Origin: Bacteroidota bacterium | GTDB taxonomy: Bacteria; Bacteroidota; Bacteroidia; Chitinophagales; Chitinophagaceae | DNA length: 64,000 bases | Assembly (NCBI GenBank): GCA_030706735.1 | Contig: JAUZNZ010000003.1 | Coordinates: 150,651-214,650 of the forward strand | Direction of reading: 5' to 3' | Part shown: positions 32,849 to 42,127 of the stretch, piece after piece | How positions within the stretch are numbered: the first letter of the stretch is position 1 | Layout: each line of letters starts with the position of its first letter | Made by a program: the position numbers and the translations under genes | Notes under the pieces: model-generated | Told to the model about the DNA's origin: nothing | Seen by the model: the letters and a program-made list of their open reading frames with translations, nothing else | The model's database searches: none

Positions 32849-33994
32849 ATGAAAGAGTTCCCTGACGAGACGACCGGCAAAGATGAAAATGTGCAGCATT
32901 TTCTCGAACTGATCCGTAAATCCAGACGGGGAAAGTTCAAGGTCTATATCGGCATGAGCGCCGGTGTCGGAAAGACCTACCGGATGCTGCAGGAGGCGCG
33001 CACCTTGCTACGCAACGGCATCGACGTCAAAATAGGATATATCGAGACCCATGGGAGGCAGGAGACGCACGATCTCCTGGAAGGCCTTCCGGTCATGCCA
33101 AGACGCAAATTGTTCTACAAAGGCAAGGAACTGGAGGAGATGGACGTGCAGGCCATCATCAACCTGCACCCGGAAGTGGTCGTCGTCGATGAACTGGCGC
33201 ACACGAACATCGAAGGCAGCCAGAATGAAAAACGCTGGCAGGATGTGATGGATATCCTGAATGCCGGCATCAACGTGATCAGCGCGGTGAATATCCAACA
33301 TATCGAAAGCCTGAACGAGCAGGTAAAGAGCATTACGGGCGTGGAAGTGGCCGAACGAATCCCCGACCGGGTGTTGAAGGAGGCCGACGAGGTCGTCAAT
33401 ATCGACCTGACGGCGGACGAACTGGTCACGAGGCTGCAGGAGGGCAAGATTTATACCCGCGATAAGATCGCCATCGCGCTTAAGAACTTCTTCCAGCCGG
33501 ATAAGATCCTTCAGCTGCGCGAACTGGCCCTCAAGGAGGTGGCCTCCCAGGTGGAACGGAAGATCGAGTCCGAATTGCCCAAGGGCGCCCACCTGAGGAC
33601 GGAACGTTTCCTGGCCTGCATCAGCAGCAACCATGAGACGGCGAAAAAGGTCATCCGGAAAACAGCCAGGCTGGCGACCTGGTATCACTCGAAATGGTTC
33701 GTACTCTATGTTCAGACGCCCAGGGAGGATGGGGACAAGATCGGCCTGGCTGCCCAACGCCATCTCATCAATAACTTCAAGCTCGCCACCGAACTGGGCG
33801 CCGAAGTGATCAGGATAAAGGAGCGGCAGATCGCCAAAGGCATTATGGAAGTGGCCGATCAGCAGGCCATTACCACGATCTGCATCGGCAAGCCGCACCT
33901 TAATTTATACAACGTAATTTTGAGCACGGCGGTGTTCAACCAGCTCCTGAATAAGCTGGCCGCCCTGGATATCGATATCGTAATACTTTCATGA
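32849..33994 (+). CDS. kdpD: KdpD N-terminal sensor protein (KdpD and USP domains, no kinase)
   Basis: A 381-residue protein equal to only the cytoplasmic N-terminal half of classical KdpD (about 890 residues). The KdpD domain (about 20-230) has the Walker-A-like GMSAGVGKTYRML, DVKIGYIETHGR and VVVDELAHTN; a universal-stress-like domain follows (about 250-381). The four membrane helices, GAF and kinase core of E. coli KdpD are absent. The kinase is encoded by the next gene, 1 base later. This split form is seen in other Bacteroidota. Confidence 0.93.
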   Translation: MKEFPDETTGKDENVQHFLELIRKSRRGKFKVYIGMSAGVGKTYRMLQEARTLLRNGIDVKIGYIETHGRQETHDLLEGLPVMPRRKLFYKGKELEEMDVQAIINLHPEVVVVDELAHTNIEGSQNEKRWQDVMDILNAGINVISAVNIQHIESLNEQVKSITGVEVAERIPDRVLKEADEVVNIDLTADELVTRLQEGKIYTRDKIAIALKNFFQPDKILQLRELALKEVASQVERKIESELPKGAHLRTERFLACISSNHETAKKVIRKTARLATWYHSKWFVLYVQTPREDGDKIGLAAQRHLINNFKLATELGAEVIRIKERQIAKGIMEVADQQAITTICIGKPHLNLYNVILSTAVFNQLLNKLAALDIDIVILS

Positions 33995-33995
33995 C

Positions 33996-35696
33996 ATGAG
34001 CGTGCGGTTAAAAACAAAATTGTCCCTGGGACTGATCTTTCTTTTTGTCGTGATCCTGCTTTTTGGGATCCTGGGGCTCTTCTATATCAACCGCCTCAGC
34101 ACCGAAGGGAGGCTTGTTCTCCAGAACAACCGCGAATCCCTGGTCTATGGCAATAATATGCTGCAGGCGCTCGAAGATGTGCATACCAACAAGGATGCGA
34201 TCGAACAGTTCCGGGAAAACCTGAAAAGGCAACAGGGGAATATTACGGAGGTCGGGGAAAAAGAGGCGACGGATGATTTGACCCGGCTGTTCTCCGAATG
34301 GATCGCCGACCCTTCCGATTCCGCGGCATTTCCGCACATCCGGCGCGCCATCTACAAGATATTGGAACTGAACGAAAATGCCATCCTGCGAAAGAGCGAG
34401 GGCGCCCAGCACACGGCGGAGAGCGCAAAGAATATATTGACGATCATTTTCACCGTCCTGACCCTGGTCGCATTTACCTTCATCTTTAACCTGCCCGGCA
34501 TCATTTCCGATCCCATACGCAACCTGTCCGAAGGCATCCTCGAGATCGCGAGAAAGAATTATAAGAAAAGGATCTATCTCAAGCAGGACGACGAGTTCGG
34601 CGATCTCGCCAACGCATTTAATATCATGGCAGGCAAGCTCGATGAGTATGAAAGCAGCAACCTGGCCAAGATCAAATTCGAAAAAAGCCGCATCGAGACC
34701 ATCATCAATCAGATGCGCGATGGGATCATCGGCCTGGATGAGAAAAGGAATATCCTCTTCCTGAACGCGGTCGCGGAAAAATTGCTGGGCCTCCGCGAAG
34801 CGGATATTTCGGGCAGCTACGCCCCGGACATCGCCCTGAGAAACGATCTGGTACGCACCCTGCTGCAGGACGATTCGTCCAGGAAGGACCTCAAGATCTA
34901 TGCGGACGGCAAGGAAAGCTATTTTAGCAAGGACGTGCTGAACGTGACAAACAATGAGTCGGTGATCGGCCAGGTCATCGTGCTCCGGAATATCACACCC
35001 TTTCATGAATTGAATGAGGCGAAGACCAATTTCATTGCCACGGTCTCCCATGAACTGAAAACCCCTCTCTCTTCCATCAAGATGAGCGCGAAGCTGCTGA
35101 CGGACCTGCGGGTGGGCGGGCTGAACGACGAACAGAAGGAACTGATCCGCAGCATAACCGATGATGCCGACAGGCTCCTGAAGATCACCGGCGAACTCCT
35201 GAATATGTCTCAGTTGGAGACGGGGAATATTCAGTTGAAGATGCAAGCCGCCAGCCCCGGCGATATCGTCGAACAGTCGATCCGCGCAGTACTCTTCCAG
35301 GCCCAGCAAAGACAGATCCAGATCCGGACACACGTGGACGAAGGACTGCCGCCCATTCAGGCCGATGTGGAAAAGACATCCTGGGTACTGATCAATTTCC
35401 TGACTAATGCCATAAAATATTCGCCCGAAGGCGCCGAGGTCGAAGTGGACGCATCCCGAAAGAACGGAAAGGTCGAGTTCACCGTGCGGGACCAGGGGAA
35501 GGGCATCGAGGAAAAATACCTGCCCCGCATTTTCGAGCGATACTTCAAAGTACCGGGCACCCATGACCGAAATGGCACCGGCCTGGGTTTGTCGATCTCC
35601 AAGGAATTCATCGAGGCCCAGGGCGGACAGATCTGGGTCGATAGCCGGATCGGGGAGGGGAGCCGCTTCGGATTCTCTTTTGCCGCGGGTGGGTAA
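33996..35696 (+). CDS. HAMP-PAS sensor histidine kinase of the Kdp system
   Basis: A 566-residue membrane kinase. TM1 is at about 9-30 (LGLIFLFVVILLFGILGLFY) and TM2 at about 147-167, with a periplasmic loop between; HAMP follows (ISDPIRNLSEGILEI), then PAS (about 230-335), HisKA with FIATVSHELKTPLSSIKMS, and HATPase with VLINFLTNAIKYSPEG and GTGLGLSISKEFIEAQGG. It starts one base after the kdpD stop, so it is translationally linked and most likely forms the output half of the split KdpD. Its regulator is presumably the sigma-54 type protein at 26500. Confidence 0.93.
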   Translation: MSVRLKTKLSLGLIFLFVVILLFGILGLFYINRLSTEGRLVLQNNRESLVYGNNMLQALEDVHTNKDAIEQFRENLKRQQGNITEVGEKEATDDLTRLFSEWIADPSDSAAFPHIRRAIYKILELNENAILRKSEGAQHTAESAKNILTIIFTVLTLVAFTFIFNLPGIISDPIRNLSEGILEIARKNYKKRIYLKQDDEFGDLANAFNIMAGKLDEYESSNLAKIKFEKSRIETIINQMRDGIIGLDEKRNILFLNAVAEKLLGLREADISGSYAPDIALRNDLVRTLLQDDSSRKDLKIYADGKESYFSKDVLNVTNNESVIGQVIVLRNITPFHELNEAKTNFIATVSHELKTPLSSIKMSAKLLTDLRVGGLNDEQKELIRSITDDADRLLKITGELLNMSQLETGNIQLKMQAASPGDIVEQSIRAVLFQAQQRQIQIRTHVDEGLPPIQADVEKTSWVLINFLTNAIKYSPEGAEVEVDASRKNGKVEFTVRDQGKGIEEKYLPRIFERYFKVPGTHDRNGTGLGLSISKEFIEAQGGQIWVDSRIGEGSRFGFSFAAGG

Positions 35697-36090
35697 ACGC
35701 CGCTTCGTTCATTTTTTTTCTAATATTTAGCTAAGGGTTAGTAAGTAGAAATTGATAATTTAATGGTTTGCAAAAGGTTTTTTGCATATGAATTCAAAAA
35801 GAAGTAAATTCATAGTCTAATAGGATAAGGTTTAATGGTTATGGTATTTGATTAGAGCGTCCCCGCCTCCGGCGGGGATTTTTTTATTGACTTTTATTTA
35901 CTTTTCAGGGTAAAAAGCCGTATATTTATATGCGAAACATTCTTTGTTTGTTACGTCCTGCTCACCAGGACCTTAGATGCGGATAGGCATCAACACCGAA
36001 TATTTCTGGTCGAGGCCGGCTGATTAGTTGCCAGTAGATTGTTGTAAGTGTAACAATGGGTACTGCTCCTTATCATCAAATGAACGCCTG
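35697..36090. other. Intergenic region after the Kdp operon, possible small RNA at about 35740-35886
   Basis: AT-rich, with no ORF. Two stem-loops, TGCAAAA/TTTTGCA (35769-35775, 35780-35786) and TATGAATT/AATTCATA (35787-35794, 35807-35814), precede a strong terminator. They could be a long 3' UTR of the kdp transcript or an independent small RNA. The segment 35890-36090 probably holds the promoter of the next gene; no TAnnTTTG box was found in it. Confidence 0.4.
35861..35886 (+). terminator. Strong Rho-independent terminator
   Basis: CCCCGCC-TCC-GGCGGGG (35861-35877) is followed by AT and a run of seven Ts. It lies 165 bases after the kinase stop, at the end of the Kdp region. Confidence 0.9.
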
Positions 36091-37926
36091 ATGCAGAAGA
36101 CAAACAATGGGCTGAACATCCTTACTGTCGAAGACAATCCCGCCGATCTTTTCTTCATTGAGCAACTGCTGCAAGGTTCCCGCCTGGAACTGGGCAAGCG
36201 TTGGTCTGCCGATCGCATCCGCATGGCCATAGACCTGCTCGAAAATGAAGAGGTTCATCTGGTGCTGCTGGATCTCAGCCTGCCGGATAGCTTCGGGATC
36301 AATACGTTCCTGCTCCTCAAACCCTTCGTCCAGCGGGTTCCCGTCATCATACTGACCGGCATGCCCGACATGAACCTCGCCCTGGAGGCCATAAAAGAAG
36401 GCGCGCAGGACTACCTGGTCAAAGGGGAATTCAATGAAAAGCTGCTCGCCAAATCCATCCAGTATAGTCTGGAGCGTAAACGTAATGTGGAAAGGCTCAG
36501 GGAAAGCAACGAACGGTTCAACACCGTCGTCAAGGCGACCAATGATGCCATTTGGGACTGGGACCTCCGGACCAACGAGGTATTCCTCGTGGGGGACTCT
36601 TATAAACGCCTGTTCGGCTACGATATCGTTAACGCCATCACGCCGCAGGATCTCTGGGAGAACTCCCTGCATCCTGACGATAAATGCCGGGTGATCGGGA
36701 AATTGCAAAGCACGATACAGGAAGGGGTCAAGACGCTCTGGGAAGATGAATACCGTCTCCGGAAGAGCAACGGTGAATACGCCTATGTGCATGACCGGGG
36801 GTATATTATTTATTCGAATGAACAACAGCCGATCCGCGTGATCGGCGCTATCCAGGACATTACTGCCAGAAAGCGTTCCGAACAGACCATCCTGGCGTCG
36901 GAAGAGAAATACAAGCAGATCTTTTACAATAGCCCTTATCCAACCTGGGTCTATGACCTTGTCACCCTCCAGATCATCGAGGTCAATGACGCCGCCCTCG
37001 CAAAATACGGGTTCAGCAAACAGGAGTTCCTGCGACTTACCATGAAGGACCTTCAGCCGCCGGGGGATGGCGTCGAATTCCTCGAAACACTCAGGAACCC
37101 CGGCCTGATCCGCGTCATCGAAGGCAAATTATGGCACCATACCAATAAAAGGGGCGATGTCATGATCGTCCAGATCACTTCGCACCTGATCGACTATTTC
37201 GGCAGGACCTGTATGCAGGTGATCGTCAATGATGTGACCGAAAAGATCAGGCTCGAACGGGAACTTGCCCAGCAACAGAAACTGAAACAACAGCAGATCA
37301 CCGAAGTCGTATTGGACGCGCAGGAACGGGAACGGTTCGAATTGGGACAGGAGTTGCATGACAATATTAACCAGATCCTGGCCACTTCGAAGTTGTACCT
37401 GGACGTAGCGATCGAAGAAAGCGAACCCAGGATCGAGTTGCTTTCAAAAAGCCGCAAGAATATCTCCATGGCGATCGAGGAAATTAGAAAGCTTTCCAAA
37501 GAGCTGATCGCACCCACCCTCAATGATCTCGGCCTCAACCAATCGATCCGGGAACTGATCCGCAGCATTCAGATGGTCAAGAAAATGAAGATCCAGCTCC
37601 ACATGTCGGGACTGGATGAAGATTCCCTGCTGCCGGAACGCAAAATAACCATCTACCGCATCATTCAGGAACAACTCAACAATATACTCAAACACGCCCA
37701 GGCCACGACGGTCCTCATCAAAGTGGCCATGATGAACGATCAGATCTATTTACTGGTAAAGGACGATGGTCGCGGCTTCGATCCCCGGACCCGCCGCAAA
37801 GGAGTGGGAATATCTAACATCATCAGCCGGGCCGAGTTGTACAATGGCAGAGTCGAGATCGATTCGGCCCCCGGTAAGGGATGCCGCCTGGAAGTGATCC
37901 TCAATTCAAAGGCCCTGCCCGAATAG
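36091..37926 (+). CDS. REC-PAS-PAS-HisKA_3 histidine kinase
   Basis: A 611-residue soluble hybrid kinase. The start at 36091 begins just before NILTVEDNPADLFFIEQLL; the upstream in-frame part starts with TTG and is unlikely. An N-terminal REC domain (Asp in LVLLDLSLPDSFG), two PAS domains (VKATNDAIWDWDLRTNEVF and IFYNSPYPTWVYDLV), a coiled-coil-like stretch, then HisKA_3 with RFELGQELHDNINQILA and HATPase ending GVGISNIISRAELYNGRVEI. It has no membrane segments. No partner regulator is adjacent, so the target is unknown. Confidence 0.92.
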   Translation: MQKTNNGLNILTVEDNPADLFFIEQLLQGSRLELGKRWSADRIRMAIDLLENEEVHLVLLDLSLPDSFGINTFLLLKPFVQRVPVIILTGMPDMNLALEAIKEGAQDYLVKGEFNEKLLAKSIQYSLERKRNVERLRESNERFNTVVKATNDAIWDWDLRTNEVFLVGDSYKRLFGYDIVNAITPQDLWENSLHPDDKCRVIGKLQSTIQEGVKTLWEDEYRLRKSNGEYAYVHDRGYIIYSNEQQPIRVIGAIQDITARKRSEQTILASEEKYKQIFYNSPYPTWVYDLVTLQIIEVNDAALAKYGFSKQEFLRLTMKDLQPPGDGVEFLETLRNPGLIRVIEGKLWHHTNKRGDVMIVQITSHLIDYFGRTCMQVIVNDVTEKIRLERELAQQQKLKQQQITEVVLDAQERERFELGQELHDNINQILATSKLYLDVAIEESEPRIELLSKSRKNISMAIEEIRKLSKELIAPTLNDLGLNQSIRELIRSIQMVKKMKIQLHMSGLDEDSLLPERKITIYRIIQEQLNNILKHAQATTVLIKVAMMNDQIYLLVKDDGRGFDPRTRRKGVGISNIISRAELYNGRVEIDSAPGKGCRLEVILNSKALPE

Positions 37927-37934
37927 CGGCCGTC

Positions 37935-38147
37935 TCAAAGCAACTTATTGTTCTTTTCCCGATGCAGGATGCAGAACGGGTATTGTCTCGCCATGGCATT
38001 CAAACGCATCAGCGTTTCTTCATCCGGAGGAGGCGGAGGCAACAATGTTTTTGCTTTTTTGGCTGAATGATGCCGGGTAATGCGGGCAGTCGAGAAACTC
38101 ACCAACCGGGCGTTGGCAGACGCAGTGGTAACTGTTTTGGGTTTCAT
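37935..38147 (-). CDS. Possible small protein with a polyproline stretch
   Basis: A 70-residue frame, starting MKPKTVTTASANARL, with KTLLPPPPPDEETLMRLNAMA and ending HREKNNKLL. It looks more protein-like than random frames but I do not recognise it, and no promoter was found. It lies alone between the kinase and uxaC and is opposite to both. Weak call. Confidence 0.3.
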   Translation of the reverse strand: MKPKTVTTASANARLVSFSTARITRHHSAKKAKTLLPPPPPDEETLMRLNAMARQYPFCILHREKNNKLL

Positions 38148-38353
38148 CTGATGAAGACTTTTGAGGTGACAGTGAAAGTAACCCATCCAATTCACATGCA
38201 AGTCGGTTTCAAGGGGAGAGGATAAATTCCAGGTGGTCGATCAGGCATAATGAAGTTAATAAAAAAAAATAGATAAATACCCAATAGATTTGCTTATTTT
38301 TTTTTCGATCGGAGCGATCCGTTTTTCGGATTTGCGTAAAATAAACACTAACC
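38148..38353. other. Upstream region of uxaC with a short palindrome
   Basis: AT-rich, no ORF. GATCG-GAG-CGATC (38307-38319) is a small inverted repeat 34 bases before uxaC and could be an operator. It does not match the palindrome before the LacI gene. Confidence 0.3.
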
Positions 38354-39754
38354 ATGCAAAGGTTCCTGGATGAACATTTTCTGCTAACCGGAAAAACGGC
38401 GCAGCGGCTTTATCACGAGTTTGCCGCCGGCATGCCGGTGATCGATTACCATTGTCACCTGCCCCCTGAAGAGATCGCGGAAGACCGGGTTTTTGAAAAC
38501 ATTACGCAGGCCTGGCTCTACGGCGATCACTATAAGTGGCGCGCGATGCGCGCCAACGGAATTCCGGAAGTATTTTGTACCGGCAACGCCAGCGACGCCG
38601 ATAAGTTCAAAAAATGGGCGGAGACCGTTCCCTACACCCTCCGTAACCCCCTCTACCATTGGACACACCTGGAACTGCAACGTTATTTCGATTGCAGCGA
38701 CCTGCTTGCCCCGGACACGGCAGCGCACATCTATGATCATTGCAACGAACGGCTCCGCAGTCCCGGGTATTCGGTACGCCAATTACTGCAACGGATGAAG
38801 GTGGAAGTCGTTTGCACGACGGATGATCCCGTGGATTCCCTCGGGTGGCACCGGCAACTCCGTGCGACGAATGACGGCCTGCGCGTATTTCCCGCATTCC
38901 GCCCGGATAAGGCCATGAATGCGGAAGACGCCGTATCGTTCAATGTCTATGCCGGCCGGCTGGAGGAGGCCGCGAATACCTCCATTGGCAATTTCGACCA
39001 ATACCTGCAGGCGCTGCGGAGCAGGCACGATTATTTTGCCTCCGTGGGCTGCACGGTCTCCGACCATGGACTCGATCAACTGGTTGCCGATAGCTATTCC
39101 CAGGCGGAGCTGGAGACGATCTTCGCCAAATTGCGCGCAGGGAAGGACCCGGATAAGGGAGAATGCCGCAAGTTCAGGTCGGCTCTCCTGTACGAACTGG
39201 CGCTATGGGATTGGGAGGCAGGCTGGGTCCAGCAATTTCACCTGGGCGCCTTGCGAAATACCAACTCGCGAGCGTTACGTACCCTGGGAGGCGATACCGG
39301 CTGGGATTCTATCGGCGACCTGCCCCAGGCAAATGCCCTGGCCGCTTTCCTCGACCGGCTCGACTCGACCGACCGCCTCGCCAAAACGATCATATACAAT
39401 CTCAACCCGGCTGATAACGAACTCATGGCCGCCCTGATCGGCAGCTTCAACGACGGCGCTTCGCCGGGCAAGATCCAATATGGCTCGGCCTGGTGGTTTC
39501 TCGACCAAAAGGACGGCATGACCAGGCAACTGAATGCCCTTTCCAATCTGGGATTACTGAGCCGTTTCGTGGGCATGCTCACGGATTCCAGGAGCTTTTT
39601 GTCCTATCCCCGCCATGAGTATTTCCGCCGCATCCTCTGCAATCTCTTCGGCGAAGAGATCGACCGCGGCGAGTTGCCCGGAGATATTCCCTGGATCGGC
39701 CAGATCATCAGCGACATATGCTATACGAATGCGAAGAATTATTTTGGATGGTAA
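38354..39754 (+). CDS. uxaC: Uronate isomerase
   Basis: A 466-residue cytosolic enzyme that converts D-glucuronate to D-fructuronate and D-galacturonate to D-tagaturonate. The amidohydrolase-like N-terminus carries MPVIDYHCHLPPEEIAEDR (His-x-His metal site). Other family motifs are CTTDDPVDSLGWH, FRPDKAMN, and SFLSYPRHEYFRRILCN. Length matches E. coli UxaC (470). With uxuA at 2.2 kb it covers two steps of glucuronate degradation. The LacI regulator 71 bases downstream is the likely controller. Confidence 0.97.
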   Translation: MQRFLDEHFLLTGKTAQRLYHEFAAGMPVIDYHCHLPPEEIAEDRVFENITQAWLYGDHYKWRAMRANGIPEVFCTGNASDADKFKKWAETVPYTLRNPLYHWTHLELQRYFDCSDLLAPDTAAHIYDHCNERLRSPGYSVRQLLQRMKVEVVCTTDDPVDSLGWHRQLRATNDGLRVFPAFRPDKAMNAEDAVSFNVYAGRLEEAANTSIGNFDQYLQALRSRHDYFASVGCTVSDHGLDQLVADSYSQAELETIFAKLRAGKDPDKGECRKFRSALLYELALWDWEAGWVQQFHLGALRNTNSRALRTLGGDTGWDSIGDLPQANALAAFLDRLDSTDRLAKTIIYNLNPADNELMAALIGSFNDGASPGKIQYGSAWWFLDQKDGMTRQLNALSNLGLLSRFVGMLTDSRSFLSYPRHEYFRRILCNLFGEEIDRGELPGDIPWIGQIISDICYTNAKNYFGW

Positions 39755-39772
39755 GCAGGAAAAATAGATAGG

Positions 39773-39786
39773 CTAAATCGATTTAG
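39773..39786 (+). promoter_or_regulatory. LacI-type operator palindrome
   Basis: CTAAATCGATTTAG is a perfect 14-base palindrome with a central CG, a form typical of LacI/GalR operators. It lies 40 bases before the LacI gene, suggesting autoregulation, and 18 bases after uxaC. Confidence 0.55.
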
Positions 39787-39825
39787 TTTGTATATTTATG
39801 CTACTTAATCCACAATATCTTCAGC

Positions 39826-40854
39826 ATGAAAAAGGTCTCCATTAGCGATATCGCACGCAAGGCGGGCGTCTCCGTCTCCACCGTTTCCTTCGTCATGAAT
39901 GATAAAGCGGTGAAAATGCGGATCAGCCAGGAAGTGATCCGCCGGGTCGAAAATATCGCAAAGGAGATGGGATACCGCCCCAACCAACTGGCCAGGGGGT
40001 TGCGTACCGGCAAGACCCGGACGATCGGCCTGATCGTGGAGAATATCTCGAACGCATTTTACGCCTCCCTGGCCAAGACCATCGAAGATGAAGCCAAGAA
40101 ATACGATTATAAGGTGGTCTATTGCAGCACGGACAACGATGAGGAGAAGGCTCGCGAACTGATCAATATGCTCTCCCAACGCCAGGTCGACGGTTATATC
40201 ATCACACCCACGCTTAACCTGCTCGACGATATCAGAAGACTGCAGGCAGAAAACAAGCCCGTTGTCCTCGTAGACCGATATTTTCCCCCGCATGATGATA
40301 TCCCCTACGTCTTAGTCGACAATTATCAGGGGGTAACGGACGGAATGGACTACCTGATCGGAAAGGGATATCGTAAGATCGCGCTCATCACCATCGAAGT
40401 GACCATGGCCCATATGAAGGACCGTCTCGACGCCTATTATGACGCACTGAGACGCAACCGGATCAACCTAAACGAAGAATTGGTGAAATTGATCCCCTAC
40501 GGATGCGTGCGCGAGACGGCACTGCAGGAGATAAAGGAGTTATTGGCCGGTAAACGCGCGGATATAGACGCGGTTTTCTTTTTAACAAATTACCTGGGCG
40601 TGCTGGGCATCGAAGCCTTCAAGGCACTCAGGATCAGGATCCCCGACGATATGGCCGTTCTTTGCTTCGATGATAACGACATTTTCCGGCTGTATACGCC
40701 CACCATCTCCGTGATTCGCCAGCCTATTGCCGAGATCGGCCAGCGCGCCATGCTCGCGCTGATTGAAAGACTGCAGCACGCAGGCGCCGAATCAGGCCCC
40801 GGCAACCGGAATATTAAAGTACCCGCCGAACTGGTCCCCCGGGAATCGATCTGA
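39826..40854 (+). CDS. LacI/GalR-family transcriptional regulator
   Basis: A 342-residue regulator. The N-terminal HTH is VSISDIARKAGVSVSTVSFV, followed by the hinge YRPNQLARGLRTGKTRTIGL. The periplasmic-binding-like domain (about 60-340) contains DGYIITPTLNLLDDI and PDDMAVLCFDDNDIFRLYTP. Ligand unknown; its place right after uxaC suggests a uronate or its product. A palindrome stands before the gene. It ends 31 bases before sucC, which runs in the opposite direction. Confidence 0.93.
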   Translation: MKKVSISDIARKAGVSVSTVSFVMNDKAVKMRISQEVIRRVENIAKEMGYRPNQLARGLRTGKTRTIGLIVENISNAFYASLAKTIEDEAKKYDYKVVYCSTDNDEEKARELINMLSQRQVDGYIITPTLNLLDDIRRLQAENKPVVLVDRYFPPHDDIPYVLVDNYQGVTDGMDYLIGKGYRKIALITIEVTMAHMKDRLDAYYDALRRNRINLNEELVKLIPYGCVRETALQEIKELLAGKRADIDAVFFLTNYLGVLGIEAFKALRIRIPDDMAVLCFDDNDIFRLYTPTISVIRQPIAEIGQRAMLALIERLQHAGAESGPGNRNIKVPAELVPRESI

Positions 40855-40885
40855 GCCGCTCTTTTCCGCCGCCCGACACGCCGGC

Positions 40886-42097
40886 CTAGGACACCGCCTT
40901 ATTGACCAGGGCTGCCGCTTCACTGAGCAGGATCGCCGATTGCACCTTCAGCCCGCTCTCCGTGATCAGTTTCTTGGCCTCCTCCGCATTGGTGCCCTGA
41001 AGACGCACAATGATCGGCACCTTGATATCGCCGATGGAGTTATAGGCATCGATCACTCCTTGCGCCACACGATCGCAACGGACGATGCCGCCGAAAATAT
41101 TAATAAGGATCGCTTTTACCTTTGGGTCCTTCAATATGATGCGAAATCCCGCTTCCACCGTTTGCGCATTGGCCGTTCCCCCCACATCCAGGAAGTTCGC
41201 CGGCTCCCCGCCGCTCAACTTGATCATATCCATCGAGGCCATCGCCAGCCCCGCGCCATTCACCATACAGCCCACATTGCCATCCAGTTTTACGAAGTTC
41301 AGATTGTACTTCCCGGCCTCCACTTCGGTCGGGTCCTCCTCACTGATATCCCGCATGGCCTCCAGGTCCGGATGACGCATCAGAGAGTTATCGTCCAGGT
41401 TCATCTTGCAATCCACCGCGATGATCTTCTCATCGCTGGTCTTGAAGAGCGGATTGATCTCCAGCATGCTGCAGTCCAGCCCGATATAGGCATTGTAGAG
41501 ATTGGTCACAAATCGTACGCAGCTTTTGAAGGCTTCCCCGCTTAACCCCAGGTTGAAGGCGATCTTCCGGGCCTGGAACGGCTGAAGCCCCCCACCCGGG
41601 TAAACCCATTCCTTGAAGATCTTGTCCGGCGTCTTATGAGCCACCTCCTCGATATCGACTCCGCCCTCCGTGCTGTACATGACGACATTCTGCCCCTTCG
41701 CCCGATCGAGAAGGACCGAGAGATAGAATTCCTTGACCGGGTTGGGGCCCGGATAATAAACGTCCTGCGCCACAAGTACCTTATTCACTTTCTTTCCGGC
41801 CGGTCCCGTCTGTATGGTCACGAGGACCCCGCCCAATATATTGGAGGCGATCTGCTTGACCTCCTCGGAACTCTTTCCAACGGCTACGCCCCGCTGCTCC
41901 GTGCCCTGGATCTTGCCCTTCCCGCGGCCTCCCGCATGGATCTGCGCCTTCACGACGGCAAAGGCATTGCCATAATGGACCTTCAGGTTCTTATAGGCTT
42001 CTTCGGCGGCCCCTGCACTGTCCACCGGAATTCCCTCCTGAACGGGCACATTGTACTTCTTCAATAATTCCTTGGCTTGATATTCATGCAGGTTCAT
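40886..42097 (-). CDS. sucC: Succinyl-CoA ligase (ADP-forming) subunit beta
   Basis: A 403-residue TCA-cycle subunit forming succinate and ATP from succinyl-CoA. It starts MNLHEYQAKELLKKYNVPV, has the ATP-grasp motif VVKAQIHAGGRGKGK, ALEINPL-like SMLEINPLFKTSD, and the C-terminal ligase domain with GVRCDR-like GGIVRCDRVAQGVI. sucD is not adjacent; the alpha subunit must be elsewhere. A housekeeping gene with no odd features. Confidence 0.97.
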   Translation of the reverse strand: MNLHEYQAKELLKKYNVPVQEGIPVDSAGAAEEAYKNLKVHYGNAFAVVKAQIHAGGRGKGKIQGTEQRGVAVGKSSEEVKQIASNILGGVLVTIQTGPAGKKVNKVLVAQDVYYPGPNPVKEFYLSVLLDRAKGQNVVMYSTEGGVDIEEVAHKTPDKIFKEWVYPGGGLQPFQARKIAFNLGLSGEAFKSCVRFVTNLYNAYIGLDCSMLEINPLFKTSDEKIIAVDCKMNLDDNSLMRHPDLEAMRDISEEDPTEVEAGKYNLNFVKLDGNVGCMVNGAGLAMASMDMIKLSGGEPANFLDVGGTANAQTVEAGFRIILKDPKVKAILINIFGGIVRCDRVAQGVIDAYNSIGDIKVPIIVRLQGTNAEEAKKLITESGLKVQSAILLSEAAALVNKAVS

Positions 42098-42127
42098 GTA
42101 GTCTGATTTTGATGCGAAAATAGGAAT

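Noticed and set aside
34008..35564. 518-codon open frame opposite the Kdp kinase
   Set aside because: It lies entirely within the kinase gene on the other strand, has no recognisable domain, and reflects high GC at third positions.
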